Source of the DNA: Actinomadura macrotermitis
GTDB taxonomy: Bacteria > Actinomycetota > Actinomycetes > Streptosporangiales > Streptosporangiaceae
Direction: 5' to 3'
Assembly: GCF_009604375.1 (NCBI RefSeq)
Contig: NZ_WEGH01000006.1
Location: forward strand, 62,001-126,000
DNA: 64,000 nucleotides
Part shown: positions 31,723 to 40,031 of the stretch, piece by piece
Layout of the letters: the number at the start of each line of letters is the position of its first letter
Position numbering within the stretch: position 1 is the stretch's first letter
Notes under the pieces: model-generated
Seen by the model: only the letters and a program-made list of their open reading frames with translations
Databases searched by the model: none
What the model was told of the DNA's origin: nothing
Position numbers and translations under genes: made by a program

Positions 31723-32397
31723 TCAGCCGGCGGTGCGGAAGGTGTGGAAAGCCGCGGCGGTGGTCGCGTCCGCGTCCATGAAATAGATGAGCGTGTAAAC
31801 GGTGTCGGCGGCCAGTTCGATGTCGTCCATCACGAGACGGCCCTCGCTGGCGTCGGACGGCACCGCGCGCGCCTGCGGTTCGGGTGCGTTGTAGGGACTG
31901 ACCAGGCCGGGCCAGAGGCCGATCCAGTTCCGGTAGGTCCGGGGCCGGTATCCGTACAGCGTGCGGTAGGAGACCGACAGGGAGCGCTCGCCGACCTGGT
32001 CGGCCGTGACGCTCACCGAGGTCGGCGGGCTGAAGTCGGCGCCGGCCGCCAGCGTCGCGCACGCGGCCGCGTCGGTGAGCTCGCGCCCGGTGCAGTAGGC
32101 GACGGTGTAGGCCGACCGCGTGACCTGGAGGTCGGTGATGGTCTCCAGGCCGCTTTCCGCGTTGCTCGAAACGCGCACCCGGCGCTGCGGTTTGACGCCC
32201 CAGGGAATGACCGTGTTCTCCCACACCGCAAGCGTGTTCCCGTATGCCTTCGGCCGGTTTCCGGGAAGCCCGTGATAGGTGACGTCTATCGACTTGGCGG
32301 TGAAGCCGTCGATGCTGAGAAAGCACCGGTCCTGGTCGGCTGGATTCGGAAAGGGGTCCGGTGTCGGGCGGGCATCGGCGTCCTCCGGCCCGGCCAC
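31723..32397 (-). CDS. Two-repeat Ig/SKICH-like protein, paralogue of B (protein A, first gene of the operon)
   Basis: A 224-residue protein. GTG 32397 is chosen because GGAGGTGA lies 5-8 nt upstream; GTG 32406 would add three residues, and the open frame runs on to 32637 without similarity. The first half carries LPGNRPKAYGNTLAVWEN (44-61) and ends in YTVAYCTG...ACATL; the second carries YGYRPRTYRNWIGLWPG (148-164) and ends in YTLIYFMDAD...HTF. The motifs match those of protein B position by position, and total length is almost equal. It is 72 bp upstream of B on the same strand. No signal peptide is visible. Confidence 0.8.
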   Translation of the reverse strand: MAGPEDADARPTPDPFPNPADQDRCFLSIDGFTAKSIDVTYHGLPGNRPKAYGNTLAVWENTVIPWGVKPQRRVRVSSNAESGLETITDLQVTRSAYTVAYCTGRELTDAAACATLAAGADFSPPTSVSVTADQVGERSLSVSYRTLYGYRPRTYRNWIGLWPGLVSPYNAPEPQARAVPSDASEGRLVMDDIELAADTVYTLIYFMDADATTAAAFHTFRTAG

Positions 32398-32488
32398 CGC
32401 CGTCACCTCCGCTTTCCGTCCCCCTCGAATAATTCCTCTGAAGTGCTTCCCGGCCACCGCCTGGAGAAAACATGGGCGAACCGAGTGC

Positions 32489-32501
32489 CCGGAAATTCCG
32501 G
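32489..32501. promoter_or_regulatory. Palindrome in the shared upstream region of the giant-protein operon
   Basis: The perfect palindrome CCGGAA-A-TTCCGG lies about 90 bp upstream of gene A and 135 bp upstream of the divergent esterase gene, in a locally AT-richer stretch (32420-32550). It could be an operator for either side. No clear -35/-10 pair was found around it. Confidence 0.35.
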
Positions 32502-32635
32502 CTTGCCGATTTCCGTATGACGGCGGTTGCCCATGGCGGTCCATTGATATGGCAATGCGTTCATTGCGCCGGGCCTTGGGGGCGGGCCGGGAAAACCCGT
32601 TGCCGCGGGCGGGGCGCCGGGGTTGGCTGTTCCTC

Positions 32636-33718
32636 ATGGCCCATCTTCAGGGGACGTGCGAGGGAAGGTTCGAGGCCGTGCGCGACGCCCTGGCGGCGTC
32701 CCTGGACGACCGGGACGTCGGCGCGTCCGTCGCGGTGTACCTGGGCGACGAGCCGGTGGCCGACCTTTGGGGCGGGTACGCCGACGCGGAGCGCACGCGG
32801 CCGTGGGAGCGCGACACGATCACCTGCGTCTGGTCCACCACCAAGACGATGACCGCGCTGTGCGCGCTGGTCCTCGCCGATCGCGGCGTGCTCGACCTGG
32901 ACGCGCCGGTGGCGCGGTACTGGCCCGAGTTCGCGGCAGCGGGCAAGGAAGGGGTGCTGCTGAGGCATGTGCTCGGCCATACGGCGGGCCTGCCGGAGTG
33001 GCACGAGCCGCTGCGGGTGGAGCAGCTCTACGACCGGCCGGCCGTGACGGAACTGCTGGCCCGGCAGGCCCCGGGCTCCGAGCCCGGCGCGGTGGGCGCC
33101 TACCACGCGATCACCCAGGGGTACCTGGTCGGCGAGGTCGTCCGCCGGGTCACCGGCCGCTCCCTCGCCGCCTTCTTCGCCGAGGACGTCGCCGGGCCGC
33201 TGGGCGCCGACTTCCACATCGGGCTGCCCGCCGCGCACGACCACCGGGTGGCCCCGGTCATCCCGGCCGCGGCCAGGGCACCCGAACTGGCGGCACGCGG
33301 CCTGGGAAATCCGCCCGTCCCGCCCGAGGCCGCCAACACCGAGGCGTGGCGGCGCGCGGGGATCCCGTCCGTGGGCGGGTTCGGCAACGCGCGGTCGGTC
33401 GCGGCCGTGCAGTCGGTGCTCGCCTGCGGCGGCCTGGCGCGGGGCGTGCGGCTGATGTCGGAGGCCGGCTGCGAGCGGGTCCTGGACGAGCAGTTCAACG
33501 GCGAGGACGCGATCCTGGGCGCGCAGGTGCGCTACGGCATGGGCTACGCCGTGCGGGGCCGGACCTGCTCGTGGGGCGGCTGGGGCGGCTCGCTCGTCGT
33601 GGTCGATCTCGACGCGCGCATGACGGTGGCGTACGTGATGAACCGGATGCTGGAGGAGGGACCGCTCGGAGACGACCGGGGCCTCGGCATCGTGATGGCG
33701 GCCTACGCGGGGCTGTAG
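32636..33718 (+). CDS. Serine hydrolase, class C beta-lactamase / EstB-type esterase
   Basis: A 360-residue enzyme of the penicillin-binding-protein-like serine hydrolase family. The nucleophile motif SxxK is STTK (VWSTTKTMTALC, near 66), the second motif is YHA (near 148), and the third is WGGWGG near 305 in place of KTG, which is typical of EstB-like esterases rather than true beta-lactamases. Substrates of such enzymes are small esters. No signal peptide is visible, so it is probably cytoplasmic. The ATG at 32636 is preferred to upstream in-frame starts because similarity begins there. It is divergent from the giant-protein operon and ends at a strong hairpin shared with the convergent esterase gene. 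Confidence 0.87.
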   Translation: MAHLQGTCEGRFEAVRDALAASLDDRDVGASVAVYLGDEPVADLWGGYADAERTRPWERDTITCVWSTTKTMTALCALVLADRGVLDLDAPVARYWPEFAAAGKEGVLLRHVLGHTAGLPEWHEPLRVEQLYDRPAVTELLARQAPGSEPGAVGAYHAITQGYLVGEVVRRVTGRSLAAFFAEDVAGPLGADFHIGLPAAHDHRVAPVIPAAARAPELAARGLGNPPVPPEAANTEAWRRAGIPSVGGFGNARSVAAVQSVLACGGLARGVRLMSEAGCERVLDEQFNGEDAILGAQVRYGMGYAVRGRTCSWGGWGGSLVVVDLDARMTVAYVMNRMLEEGPLGDDRGLGIVMAAYAGL

Positions 33719-33754
33719 TCCGCCCGCCGGGCGACCAGCACAGTTCAGATGCCG

Positions 33755-33795
33755 TGCGGGCCACTGTTCAAACAGTTGCTAAACAGTGGCCCGCA
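33755..33795. terminator. Bidirectional hairpin terminator
   Basis: A perfect 14-bp stem (TGCGGGCCACTGTT at 33755-33768 and its complement at 33782-33795) encloses a 13-nt loop, followed by TTT on the plus side. It sits between the convergent serine hydrolase and antigen-85-like esterase genes. Confidence 0.8.
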
Positions 33796-33924
33796 TTTCC
33801 GTCGTCAGCTGTGTGGTGCGCCCCCGCCCCCTGCCTTCACTGTGAGAACGCCCCCGGACAGGGGCGTCTGCGAGGTGAGGTGGGCGTGGGTCGGAAGCGG
33901 TCGCGAGGCAGCAGGGTGGTGGCG

Positions 33925-34791
33925 TTACGGTGCCTGCAAGGCCCGCATGAGGGCGGGCCAGGCGCGGTGGAGTTCACGCCGCCAGTAGGGCCAGCTGTGC
34001 GTGCCGTCCCGGTACAGGTGCGCGGTGACGGGGATGCCGAGGGCGCGCAGCCGCCGCAGAAACGGTCCCACCGTGGATCGGACCACTGGTTCGGCAAGAT
34101 TCGCTGCGCTCCACGGCCCGGGCGGGTCGAGGGGGCCGGGCCGGCCGGTCAGGCCGCAGGACAGGAAGAGCCCGGTGCCGCGCAGGCCGGCGGCGAGGTG
34201 CAGCGGGTCCGCCGCCTGCCAGTGCTCACCGTGGACGACGGGCACGCCCCACATGGCGAAGGGGTTCACCCGGCCGGCGATGCCGGTCGCGGCGAGCAGC
34301 GTGACCGAGGACAGCGCCCTGCGGATCGTGCACGGAGCGCTCAGCGCCGCCGCGTAGCGGAAGGTGCCGGGGTTGGCCGCCGCGCCGAGCAGCGCCCCGT
34401 ACCCGCCGCCGGAGACCCCGGCGACCGCGCGCACCGGCCCGGCGCCGTACCGCTCGCGCATGAGCGCGTGGAGGTGGTGGACGTGGAAGGTCTGCCAGCG
34501 GGGGCCGCGCCGCCAGTCGGCGTACCCGCCGGCCCGGCCGCCGTCGGGCATGGCGACGAGGACGCCGCGGTCGCGGCTGAGGGCCTCGACGTCGGTGTGG
34601 CGGATCCACGAGGAGGAGTCGTCCAGGCCGCCGTGGTGGAGGGTGAGCAGCGGCCACTCCCGGCGGGCGGACCAGCCCTCGGGGAGCAGCACGTGGACCG
34701 CCAGGTCCGTGCCCGCCACGGCCTCCGCGCGGACGGTCAGCCTCCACAACCGGGAATTGAGCTTTTCTTCGTTGAGGACCTTGATCGACAT
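33925..34791 (-). CDS. Antigen-85/esterase-D-like alpha/beta hydrolase without signal peptide
   Basis: A 288-residue alpha/beta hydrolase of the Esterase (PF00756) family. ATG 34791 (MSIKVLNEEK) is chosen; a TTG at 34860 would add 23 residues. Key features are the oxyanion region HHGGLDDSSSW, the YADWRRGPRWQTFHVHHL segment, the nucleophile elbow GVSGGGYGA and the C-terminal DGTHSWPYW histidine. It is clearly related to the exported esterase at 36753, sharing the order of these motifs, but lacks an export signal and has the shorter form. Family members transfer or hydrolyse acyl esters, including mycolyl or S-formylglutathione esters. Natural substrate unknown. Confidence 0.82.
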   Translation of the reverse strand: MSIKVLNEEKLNSRLWRLTVRAEAVAGTDLAVHVLLPEGWSARREWPLLTLHHGGLDDSSSWIRHTDVEALSRDRGVLVAMPDGGRAGGYADWRRGPRWQTFHVHHLHALMRERYGAGPVRAVAGVSGGGYGALLGAAANPGTFRYAAALSAPCTIRRALSSVTLLAATGIAGRVNPFAMWGVPVVHGEHWQAADPLHLAAGLRGTGLFLSCGLTGRPGPLDPPGPWSAANLAEPVVRSTVGPFLRRLRALGIPVTAHLYRDGTHSWPYWRRELHRAWPALMRALQAP

Positions 34792-34926
34792 ATTCCCGAT
34801 TATCGCGGTCCCTGACCCGGGGCGCTCGTCGTCCACCGATGAATATCCCAGTGCGATCAATGGCTTCGTGAGCCTTCGCGAAAGCCTCTGCTCGTCATGC
34901 GAGAAATGGCAGGAAGCGGGGAGAGA

Positions 34927-36756
34927 ATGGCCGTGGCATTCATTGCGGTCGTCGCCGTGTGCATGGCGGTCAACGCCTGGCGCCTGCGGACCAGGTTGTG
35001 CGCGTTGCGCCCACTATCGCCGGCGGCACCAGAGGGGGGTGCCGCCGGCCCGGACTACGTGCTGCTCACGGCGCGTCATGTCCGGGTACCCGAGGAGGTC
35101 GTGCGGGCGGCCGTGCGGCACGCCCGCGCCGGCGGGCTCGGCCTCCTCGACCTGCTGCCGCGCGACCTCCCGGTCGACGAGGTCCTCGACCTGGTCCGCC
35201 ACACCGACTTCGCCGCCTACCGCCGCGACGCCTTCGGCATGGGCCGGGGCGCCTGCCACGCGGTCCTGGCGTCCCGGGAGGCGGTGGCCGCCGCCGGGAT
35301 CGGCCAGGTCACGGACCTGGACCCCGACGAGCTCGGCGCGGCCACGGCCCGGCTCAAGCTCTACACCGGCGCGGCCGACATCGTCGTCGCCGGGATCGGG
35401 GGCCGTGGCCAGCTGCGCTACCGGCGGGCCCGCATGCGCGCGCTGGCCCTGGTGATCCCGCAGACGCTGGCCCTGCCGCAGACGCTGGCGGCCATGGTCG
35501 CCGGCCACCTCCTGGTCGTGGGGAGCGTCGTGCTGGCGCCGGTGCCGGGCCTGCTGCTGGCGCTGTGGTACTGCCTCCTGCCCTGCCTGGTCTTCGCGGG
35601 CTCCCCGGTGCGCCCGCGGAACCTGCTCCGCGTCTGCCTGCTCCGGCCGCTCCACGTCCCGGTGTCGTTCGTGCGGACGCTCACCGCGCCGAGGACGCGC
35701 TGGGAGCGGGGCCTGCTGGCCCGCAGGGAGGAGGCGCGGGCCTGGTACCGGGCGGAGATCGACCGCGGTGTCGGCCGGTTCGCGGGGGCGCGGGCCGACA
35801 CCTGCCCGTGGTGCGGCTCCACCGCACTGGGCGGGCACGTCGTGGCACGCGACATCCTCCAGGGCAAACCCGGACGCTTCCCCTTGGAACGGTGCGACGA
35901 CTGCGGGCACGTCTTCCAGAACCCGCGCCTCACCCCCGAGGGGCTGGCCTTCTACTACAAGGACGTCTACGACGGGCTCGGGGACGTGCTGGCCGAGCGG
36001 ATCCTCTGCTCGAACACCTCCTGGTACCTGGCGCGCGCCGCCATGGTGGGCCGGGTGACGCGGCCGCGGGCCTGGCTGGACGTCGGCACGGGCAAGGGGC
36101 ATTTCTGCCGCGCCGCCCGGACCGTCCTGCCCGAGACCCGGTTCGACGGCCTGGACTTCGGCTCGGCGGTCGAGGAGGGCGGCCGGCGCGGCTGGGTCGG
36201 CCGCGCCTACCGGGGCGAGTTCCGCATGCTCCTGCCCGAGCTGGCCGGGCGCTACGACGTCATCAGCATGCACCACTACCTGGAGCACACGCCCGATCCG
36301 CTCGCCGAGCTCGACGCCGCCGCCAAGGCGCTGCCGCCGGGCGGGCACCTGCTGATCGAGCTGCCCGACCCCGAGTCGTGGTTCGCCCGGGTGCTGCGCG
36401 GCCACTGGGTGCCGTGGCTCGCCCCGCAGCACCTGCACATGATCCCCCTCGCCAACCTGCGGACCGCGCTGGAGCAGCGGGGCCTCGAAGTCCTCGCCGA
36501 GGAGCGCCGGGAGGCCCACCAGGGCCCCGACTTCGCCGCGGCGGCCGCCGCCGTCGTCAACCGGCTCGGGCTGGACGCCGACCGCCCCTGGTGGCCCCGC
36601 GTCCCCGGCCCCCGCGAGTACGCGGGCGTCCTCGCCACGCTCGTCCTCGCCGCCCCGCTCATGGGCGCGGCCGTCCTGCTGGACCTGCTGACCACCCCGA
36701 TCGCCCGGAACAACAGCAACGCCTACCGGGTCCTAGCCAGAAAGAACCTCGGATGA
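34927..36756 (+). CDS. Membrane-anchored SAM methyltransferase with zinc ribbon
   Basis: A 609-residue fusion. ATG 34927 is favoured by GGGGAGAG just upstream; an ATG at 34897 would add ten residues. The N-terminus has a membrane helix (MAVAFIAVVAVCMAVNAW), then a soluble part of about 130 residues, then a hydrophobic hairpin (ALALVIPQTLALPQTLAAMVAGHLLVVG and LLALWYCLLPCLVF). From about residue 290 comes a zinc ribbon (CPWCGS ... CDDCGHVFQNPRL) and a class I methyltransferase core (WLDVGTGKGHFCR, then HHYLEHTPDP, then LPPGGHLLIELPDP), as in Methyltransf_23 enzymes of surface glycan or lipid pathways. Its stop overlaps the start of the exported esterase gene. The target is probably membrane-bound. 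Confidence 0.85.
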   Translation: MAVAFIAVVAVCMAVNAWRLRTRLCALRPLSPAAPEGGAAGPDYVLLTARHVRVPEEVVRAAVRHARAGGLGLLDLLPRDLPVDEVLDLVRHTDFAAYRRDAFGMGRGACHAVLASREAVAAAGIGQVTDLDPDELGAATARLKLYTGAADIVVAGIGGRGQLRYRRARMRALALVIPQTLALPQTLAAMVAGHLLVVGSVVLAPVPGLLLALWYCLLPCLVFAGSPVRPRNLLRVCLLRPLHVPVSFVRTLTAPRTRWERGLLARREEARAWYRAEIDRGVGRFAGARADTCPWCGSTALGGHVVARDILQGKPGRFPLERCDDCGHVFQNPRLTPEGLAFYYKDVYDGLGDVLAERILCSNTSWYLARAAMVGRVTRPRAWLDVGTGKGHFCRAARTVLPETRFDGLDFGSAVEEGGRRGWVGRAYRGEFRMLLPELAGRYDVISMHHYLEHTPDPLAELDAAAKALPPGGHLLIELPDPESWFARVLRGHWVPWLAPQHLHMIPLANLRTALEQRGLEVLAEERREAHQGPDFAAAAAAVVNRLGLDADRPWWPRVPGPREYAGVLATLVLAAPLMGAAVLLDLLTTPIARNNSNAYRVLARKNLG

Positions 36757-37715
36757 AACGCCTCCTGGCCGCGCTCGCGCTGCTGTTCTCGCTCGTCACG
36801 GCCCTGCCCGCCGCGGCCGGCGCCCCCGCCGGCGTCACCGAGACGTGGCGGGACGCGCGGACGCTCGACCTGTCCTGGTACTCGGCGAACGTCGGCGACC
36901 GGGTCGACGTCCGGCTGCTGCTGCCCAAGGGCTGGTCCCGCACCGCGTCCCGGACGTGGCCGGTGGTCTTCGCGCTGCAGGGCGGCCGCGACGACTACAC
37001 CTCCTGGACCCGCGAGACCGACATCGAGGGGCTCGCCGCGCGCTGGGACGTCATCGTCGTCATGCCGACCGGCGGCATCAACGGCAGCTACACCGACTGG
37101 TGGAACGACGGCAAGGGCGGGACCCCGCGCTGGGAGAGCTTCCACACCGGGGAGCTGGTGGAGATGCTGAAGGGGTACCGCGCCGGGGACCGGCGGGCCG
37201 TGATGGGCGTCTCCTCCGGCGGCCAGGGCGCGATGGCCTACGCCGCCCGCCATCCCGGCATGTTCCGCTACGCCGCCTCCTTCAGCGGGTCCACCCATCT
37301 GACCATGGACGGCATGCAGGCGTTCCTCCTCACGGTGAACCTGCTCGGCTTCGGCCTCGACGCGTTCCGCATCTTCGGCGTCCCCGGCCGGGACGACGCG
37401 AACTGGCGCGCGCACGACCCCTACCACCTGGCCCCGCAGCTGCGCGGCGTCGGCCTGTACGTCTCCAGCGGCACCACCGGCCTGAACGGCCCCTACACGC
37501 CCAAGGACGGCCAGTGGCGGCTGACCCAGCTCAGCGAGGTCCTCGTCGGCCAGATGAACCGCTCGTTCGTCGCCCGCCTCGGGCAGCTGGGGATCCCCGT
37601 CACGGCGCACATCTACGGCGACGGGTGGCACGCCTGGCCCGAGTGGATCCCCGAGCTCGGCCGGGCCTGGCCGCCGATGATGGAGGCGATCGGCGCGAGG
37701 GGGACGCCCGCCTGA
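36753..37715 (+). CDS. Exported antigen-85-like esterase/acyltransferase
   Basis: A 320-residue protein with a signal peptide (MKRLLAALALLFSLVTALPAAAGA). It starts inside the stop of the methyltransferase gene (ATGA), so the two are coupled. The hydrolase fold shows ALQGGRDDYTSW, SYTDWWNDGKGGTPRWESFH, the nucleophile elbow GVSSGGQGA and a C-terminal YGDGWHAWPEW histidine. The WxxGxGxPxWExF block is characteristic of the antigen 85/FbpC-type family, whose mycobacterial members are mycolyltransferases. In organisms without mycolates, relatives act as general surface esterases. Together with the methyltransferase it may modify an envelope lipid. Confidence 0.87.
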   Translation: MKRLLAALALLFSLVTALPAAAGAPAGVTETWRDARTLDLSWYSANVGDRVDVRLLLPKGWSRTASRTWPVVFALQGGRDDYTSWTRETDIEGLAARWDVIVVMPTGGINGSYTDWWNDGKGGTPRWESFHTGELVEMLKGYRAGDRRAVMGVSSGGQGAMAYAARHPGMFRYAASFSGSTHLTMDGMQAFLLTVNLLGFGLDAFRIFGVPGRDDANWRAHDPYHLAPQLRGVGLYVSSGTTGLNGPYTPKDGQWRLTQLSEVLVGQMNRSFVARLGQLGIPVTAHIYGDGWHAWPEWIPELGRAWPPMMEAIGARGTPA

Positions 37716-37778
37716 CCGGCGGGGGTCCTACACTGTCCCGCATCGCAGGTGCCGGCAAGGGGTTGGGGCGGCAAGGTC

Positions 37779-38513
37779 ATGGCGCGGGGCACGATGGTCG
37801 ACCAGGTCGCGGACCGGGTGGCGTTCCAGATCGCCTCCGGGCAGGTCAGGGCGGGTGAGACGCTGCCGTCGATCCGGCGGCTGGCCGCCGAGCACGACGT
37901 CAACCCCTCGACGGTGCAGCAGGTGCTGAGCCGGCTGCACGCGGCGGGGTTCGTCGAGCCGCGGCACGGCCTCGGCGTCGTGGTCCGCGACGTGCGGGCG
38001 GACGGCGGGATCGAGACCTGGCGGTATCTGTTCCGCTTCTCGCGGCGGCTGCCCGACCTGGCGGTGCGCAGCGTGCAGGAGCTGCTGGAGATGCTGCAGG
38101 TGTTCTACGCGGCGACCCTGGCGAAGATCATGGCGGACCAGGGGGCCCACGACGCCGCGCCGGCGCGCCGGGCGTGGCGGCAGCTGGAGCTGCTGGTCGG
38201 CGAGGGGGACACCACGCCGGCGCGGGTGCACCAGGGGGTCATGCAGATCCTGCGGTCGGCGAGCGCCGCGACGGGCGCCGGGATCGGGATCGGGCTGATC
38301 AACTCCCTGGGCGGGCTGCTGGCCGAGGTGCCCGAGGTGCTGGAGGCGGTCTACGCCGACCCCGGGGCGCACCTGTGGTGGTGGGGCGAGCTGATCACCG
38401 CCTGGGAGACCACGGACGAGGCCCTCGGCCGGCAGCTGATCGCCCTGCTGGACGACTGGCACGCCGAGACCGTGGACCGGGTCCGCGCGCTGCTGACCGC
38501 GCAGCCCGTCTAG
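37779..38513 (+). CDS. GntR-family transcriptional regulator
   Basis: A 244-residue regulator. ATG 37779 is preferred (GCAAGG upstream) to a start at 37749 in the same frame. The N-terminal winged helix is typical of GntR (DQVADRVAFQIASGQVRAGETL, SIRRLAAEHDVNPSTVQQVLSRLHAAGFVEPRHGLGVVV). The 165-residue C-terminal part is helical and does not match the sugar-phosphate or fatty-acid binding domains I know. It follows the esterase gene after 63 bp and may regulate it or the exported protein downstream. Operator not identified. Confidence 0.85.
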   Translation: MARGTMVDQVADRVAFQIASGQVRAGETLPSIRRLAAEHDVNPSTVQQVLSRLHAAGFVEPRHGLGVVVRDVRADGGIETWRYLFRFSRRLPDLAVRSVQELLEMLQVFYAATLAKIMADQGAHDAAPARRAWRQLELLVGEGDTTPARVHQGVMQILRSASAATGAGIGIGLINSLGGLLAEVPEVLEAVYADPGAHLWWWGELITAWETTDEALGRQLIALLDDWHAETVDRVRALLTAQPV

Positions 38514-38610
38514 CCGCCGGACGACGGCGCCCCCAAAGGATCATTATCGGCTGTTCATACAGTGTTCCATGATCCATTCAAACGGTATTCGCATTTCCAC
38601 AGAATACGCG

Positions 38611-38639
38611 TCTTGATATGTCAGGCGAATGCCTAGGAT
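38611..38639 (+). promoter_or_regulatory. Sigma-70-type promoter of the exported beta-rich protein
   Basis: TCTTGA (38611-38616) and TAGGAT (38634-38639) are separated by 17 bp in the AT-richer stretch 38540-38640, about 70 bp upstream of the ATG at 38707. Nothing else is seen in the 38514-38706 gap. Confidence 0.5.
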
Positions 38640-38706
38640 GACCCGGCGGCGGCGGTGAGGATAAGGGCCGAAATCGTCGTCTCATTTCTGTGAGGTGATC
38701 ACCGTC

Positions 38707-39984
38707 ATGCGGTGGACGCAACTCTCGGCCGGCGCCCCCTGGACGCCGGGAAGACGCAACGGCGGGGCCCGCCCATACCGGGGCCGGCTCCGTACGCTAC
38801 TGGTCGCCGCCGCGATGCTGTGCGGCATGCTGGCGGTCGTCCCGCCGGCCGGGGCCCTGCCCCTGAAGGACGTGCCCGAGGTGGGGGTGGACACCGGCCG
38901 GTTCAAGCTGCCGATCGGCTGCACTATCTCGATGGCCGGGCTGCCGTTCTTCTACCTGCCGGTCGACGTCGACGTGCAGGGCGTGGCCCCGGTGCAGCTC
39001 GGCCCGGGGCAGGAGTTCTGGCTGACCCAGGGATCGGGCAGCATCACCTTCCCGTCCTGGCTGACGGCGCTGGCGCCGCTCCTCGGCCTCTCCAAGGCGG
39101 ACGCGAAGATCACCGATCTGAGCATCGGGGCCAGCACCTCCACACCCGAGTCGATCAACATCGCCAAGGACAGGCCGTTCGAGGTCAAGGACATCAAGAT
39201 CGACGCCGGTAAGCCGCTGAAGGTCGGGCTGCCGCTGTCGGGCACGTTCGACGTGGGCCCGTTCAAGGCCGCTCCGTCGGGGGCCACGACGCTGAAGTTC
39301 GACCGGGCCCTGGCCGAGGTGGACCTGAGGTCCGACGCCGGGTTCAGCCTGCCGATCAAGGCCGACTGCAAGCCGTCCGCCGGCAACGCCCTGCTGAAGA
39401 TCGCGATCGGCGGCCCCGCCGGGCAGCCGCCCGCCAAGATCAAGGACGCGCCGCTGAACTTCGCCGAGCCGGAGACCAACCAGCTGATCGGCATCATCAA
39501 CGCCCCCTACGCCTGCACGCTCGGCGGCGAGCCGATGGACATCGGGGTCGCGGTCGGCGGCCACATCCCGCTGACCGTCAAGCGCGGCGGGACCTTCTCC
39601 TTCACCGAGTCCTCGGGCGCGCTCACCGTCCCGGCGGCGACGGTGAACAAGCTCATCGCCAAGGGGCACACCAAGATCGCGGGCAGGGTCACCACCCTGA
39701 ACCTGCGCGTCGAGGGCGGCACACCCGCCGTCCAGAACGTCGCCGCGGCCGGGATCGACATCCCCGAGACCACGCTGGTGCGCGACCGGAAGATCGTGGT
39801 GTCGCTGCCAGCCGGCGGCACCCTGACCGCCGGCCCGTTCACGCCGGACGCGGGCGCCAAGAGCGTCGCGGTCCTGCTCGGCGAGGCCGCGGCCTCCTTC
39901 ACCTTCGACGACGGCACGCCCGCCACCGGGACGTGCGCCGCCCCGTCCCCGAAGGTCTACCTGGTCGAGAACCCGGTGACCTGA
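38707..39984 (+). CDS. Exported beta-rich protein, DUF6801-like
   Basis: A 425-residue protein with a long signal peptide (RTLLVAAAMLCGMLAVVPPAGALP, near 30-52). AGGTGA lies 8 nt before ATG 38707; a GTG at 38695 is the alternative. The mature part has about three repeated beta modules, each carrying a cysteine (LPIGCTISMAG, IKADCKPSAG, APYACTLGGEP and a final GTCAAP). It resembles the DUF6801 exported proteins of actinomycetes, which I name with only moderate certainty. The role is unknown; a cell-surface or spore-surface structural function would fit. A strong hairpin follows the gene. Confidence 0.72.
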   Translation: MRWTQLSAGAPWTPGRRNGGARPYRGRLRTLLVAAAMLCGMLAVVPPAGALPLKDVPEVGVDTGRFKLPIGCTISMAGLPFFYLPVDVDVQGVAPVQLGPGQEFWLTQGSGSITFPSWLTALAPLLGLSKADAKITDLSIGASTSTPESINIAKDRPFEVKDIKIDAGKPLKVGLPLSGTFDVGPFKAAPSGATTLKFDRALAEVDLRSDAGFSLPIKADCKPSAGNALLKIAIGGPAGQPPAKIKDAPLNFAEPETNQLIGIINAPYACTLGGEPMDIGVAVGGHIPLTVKRGGTFSFTESSGALTVPAATVNKLIAKGHTKIAGRVTTLNLRVEGGTPAVQNVAAAGIDIPETTLVRDRKIVVSLPAGGTLTAGPFTPDAGAKSVAVLLGEAAASFTFDDGTPATGTCAAPSPKVYLVENPVT

Positions 39985-39991
39985 TCCCGGT

Positions 39992-40026
39992 GGCCGCGGC
40001 CCGCGCTCTCACCGCGGGCCGCGGCC
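39992..40026. terminator. Bidirectional hairpin terminator
   Basis: A perfect 14-bp GC stem (GGCCGCGGCCCGCG at 39992-40005 and its complement at 40013-40026) with a 7-nt loop lies between two convergent genes that end at 39984 and 40032. Confidence 0.8.
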
Positions 40027-40031
40027 GCCCG

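Noticed and set aside
14866..32397. Extracellular contractile injection system or phage tail
   Set aside because: LysM units and a giant protein are suggestive, but no sheath, tube, baseplate, spike or AAA+ gene is present in or around the operon.
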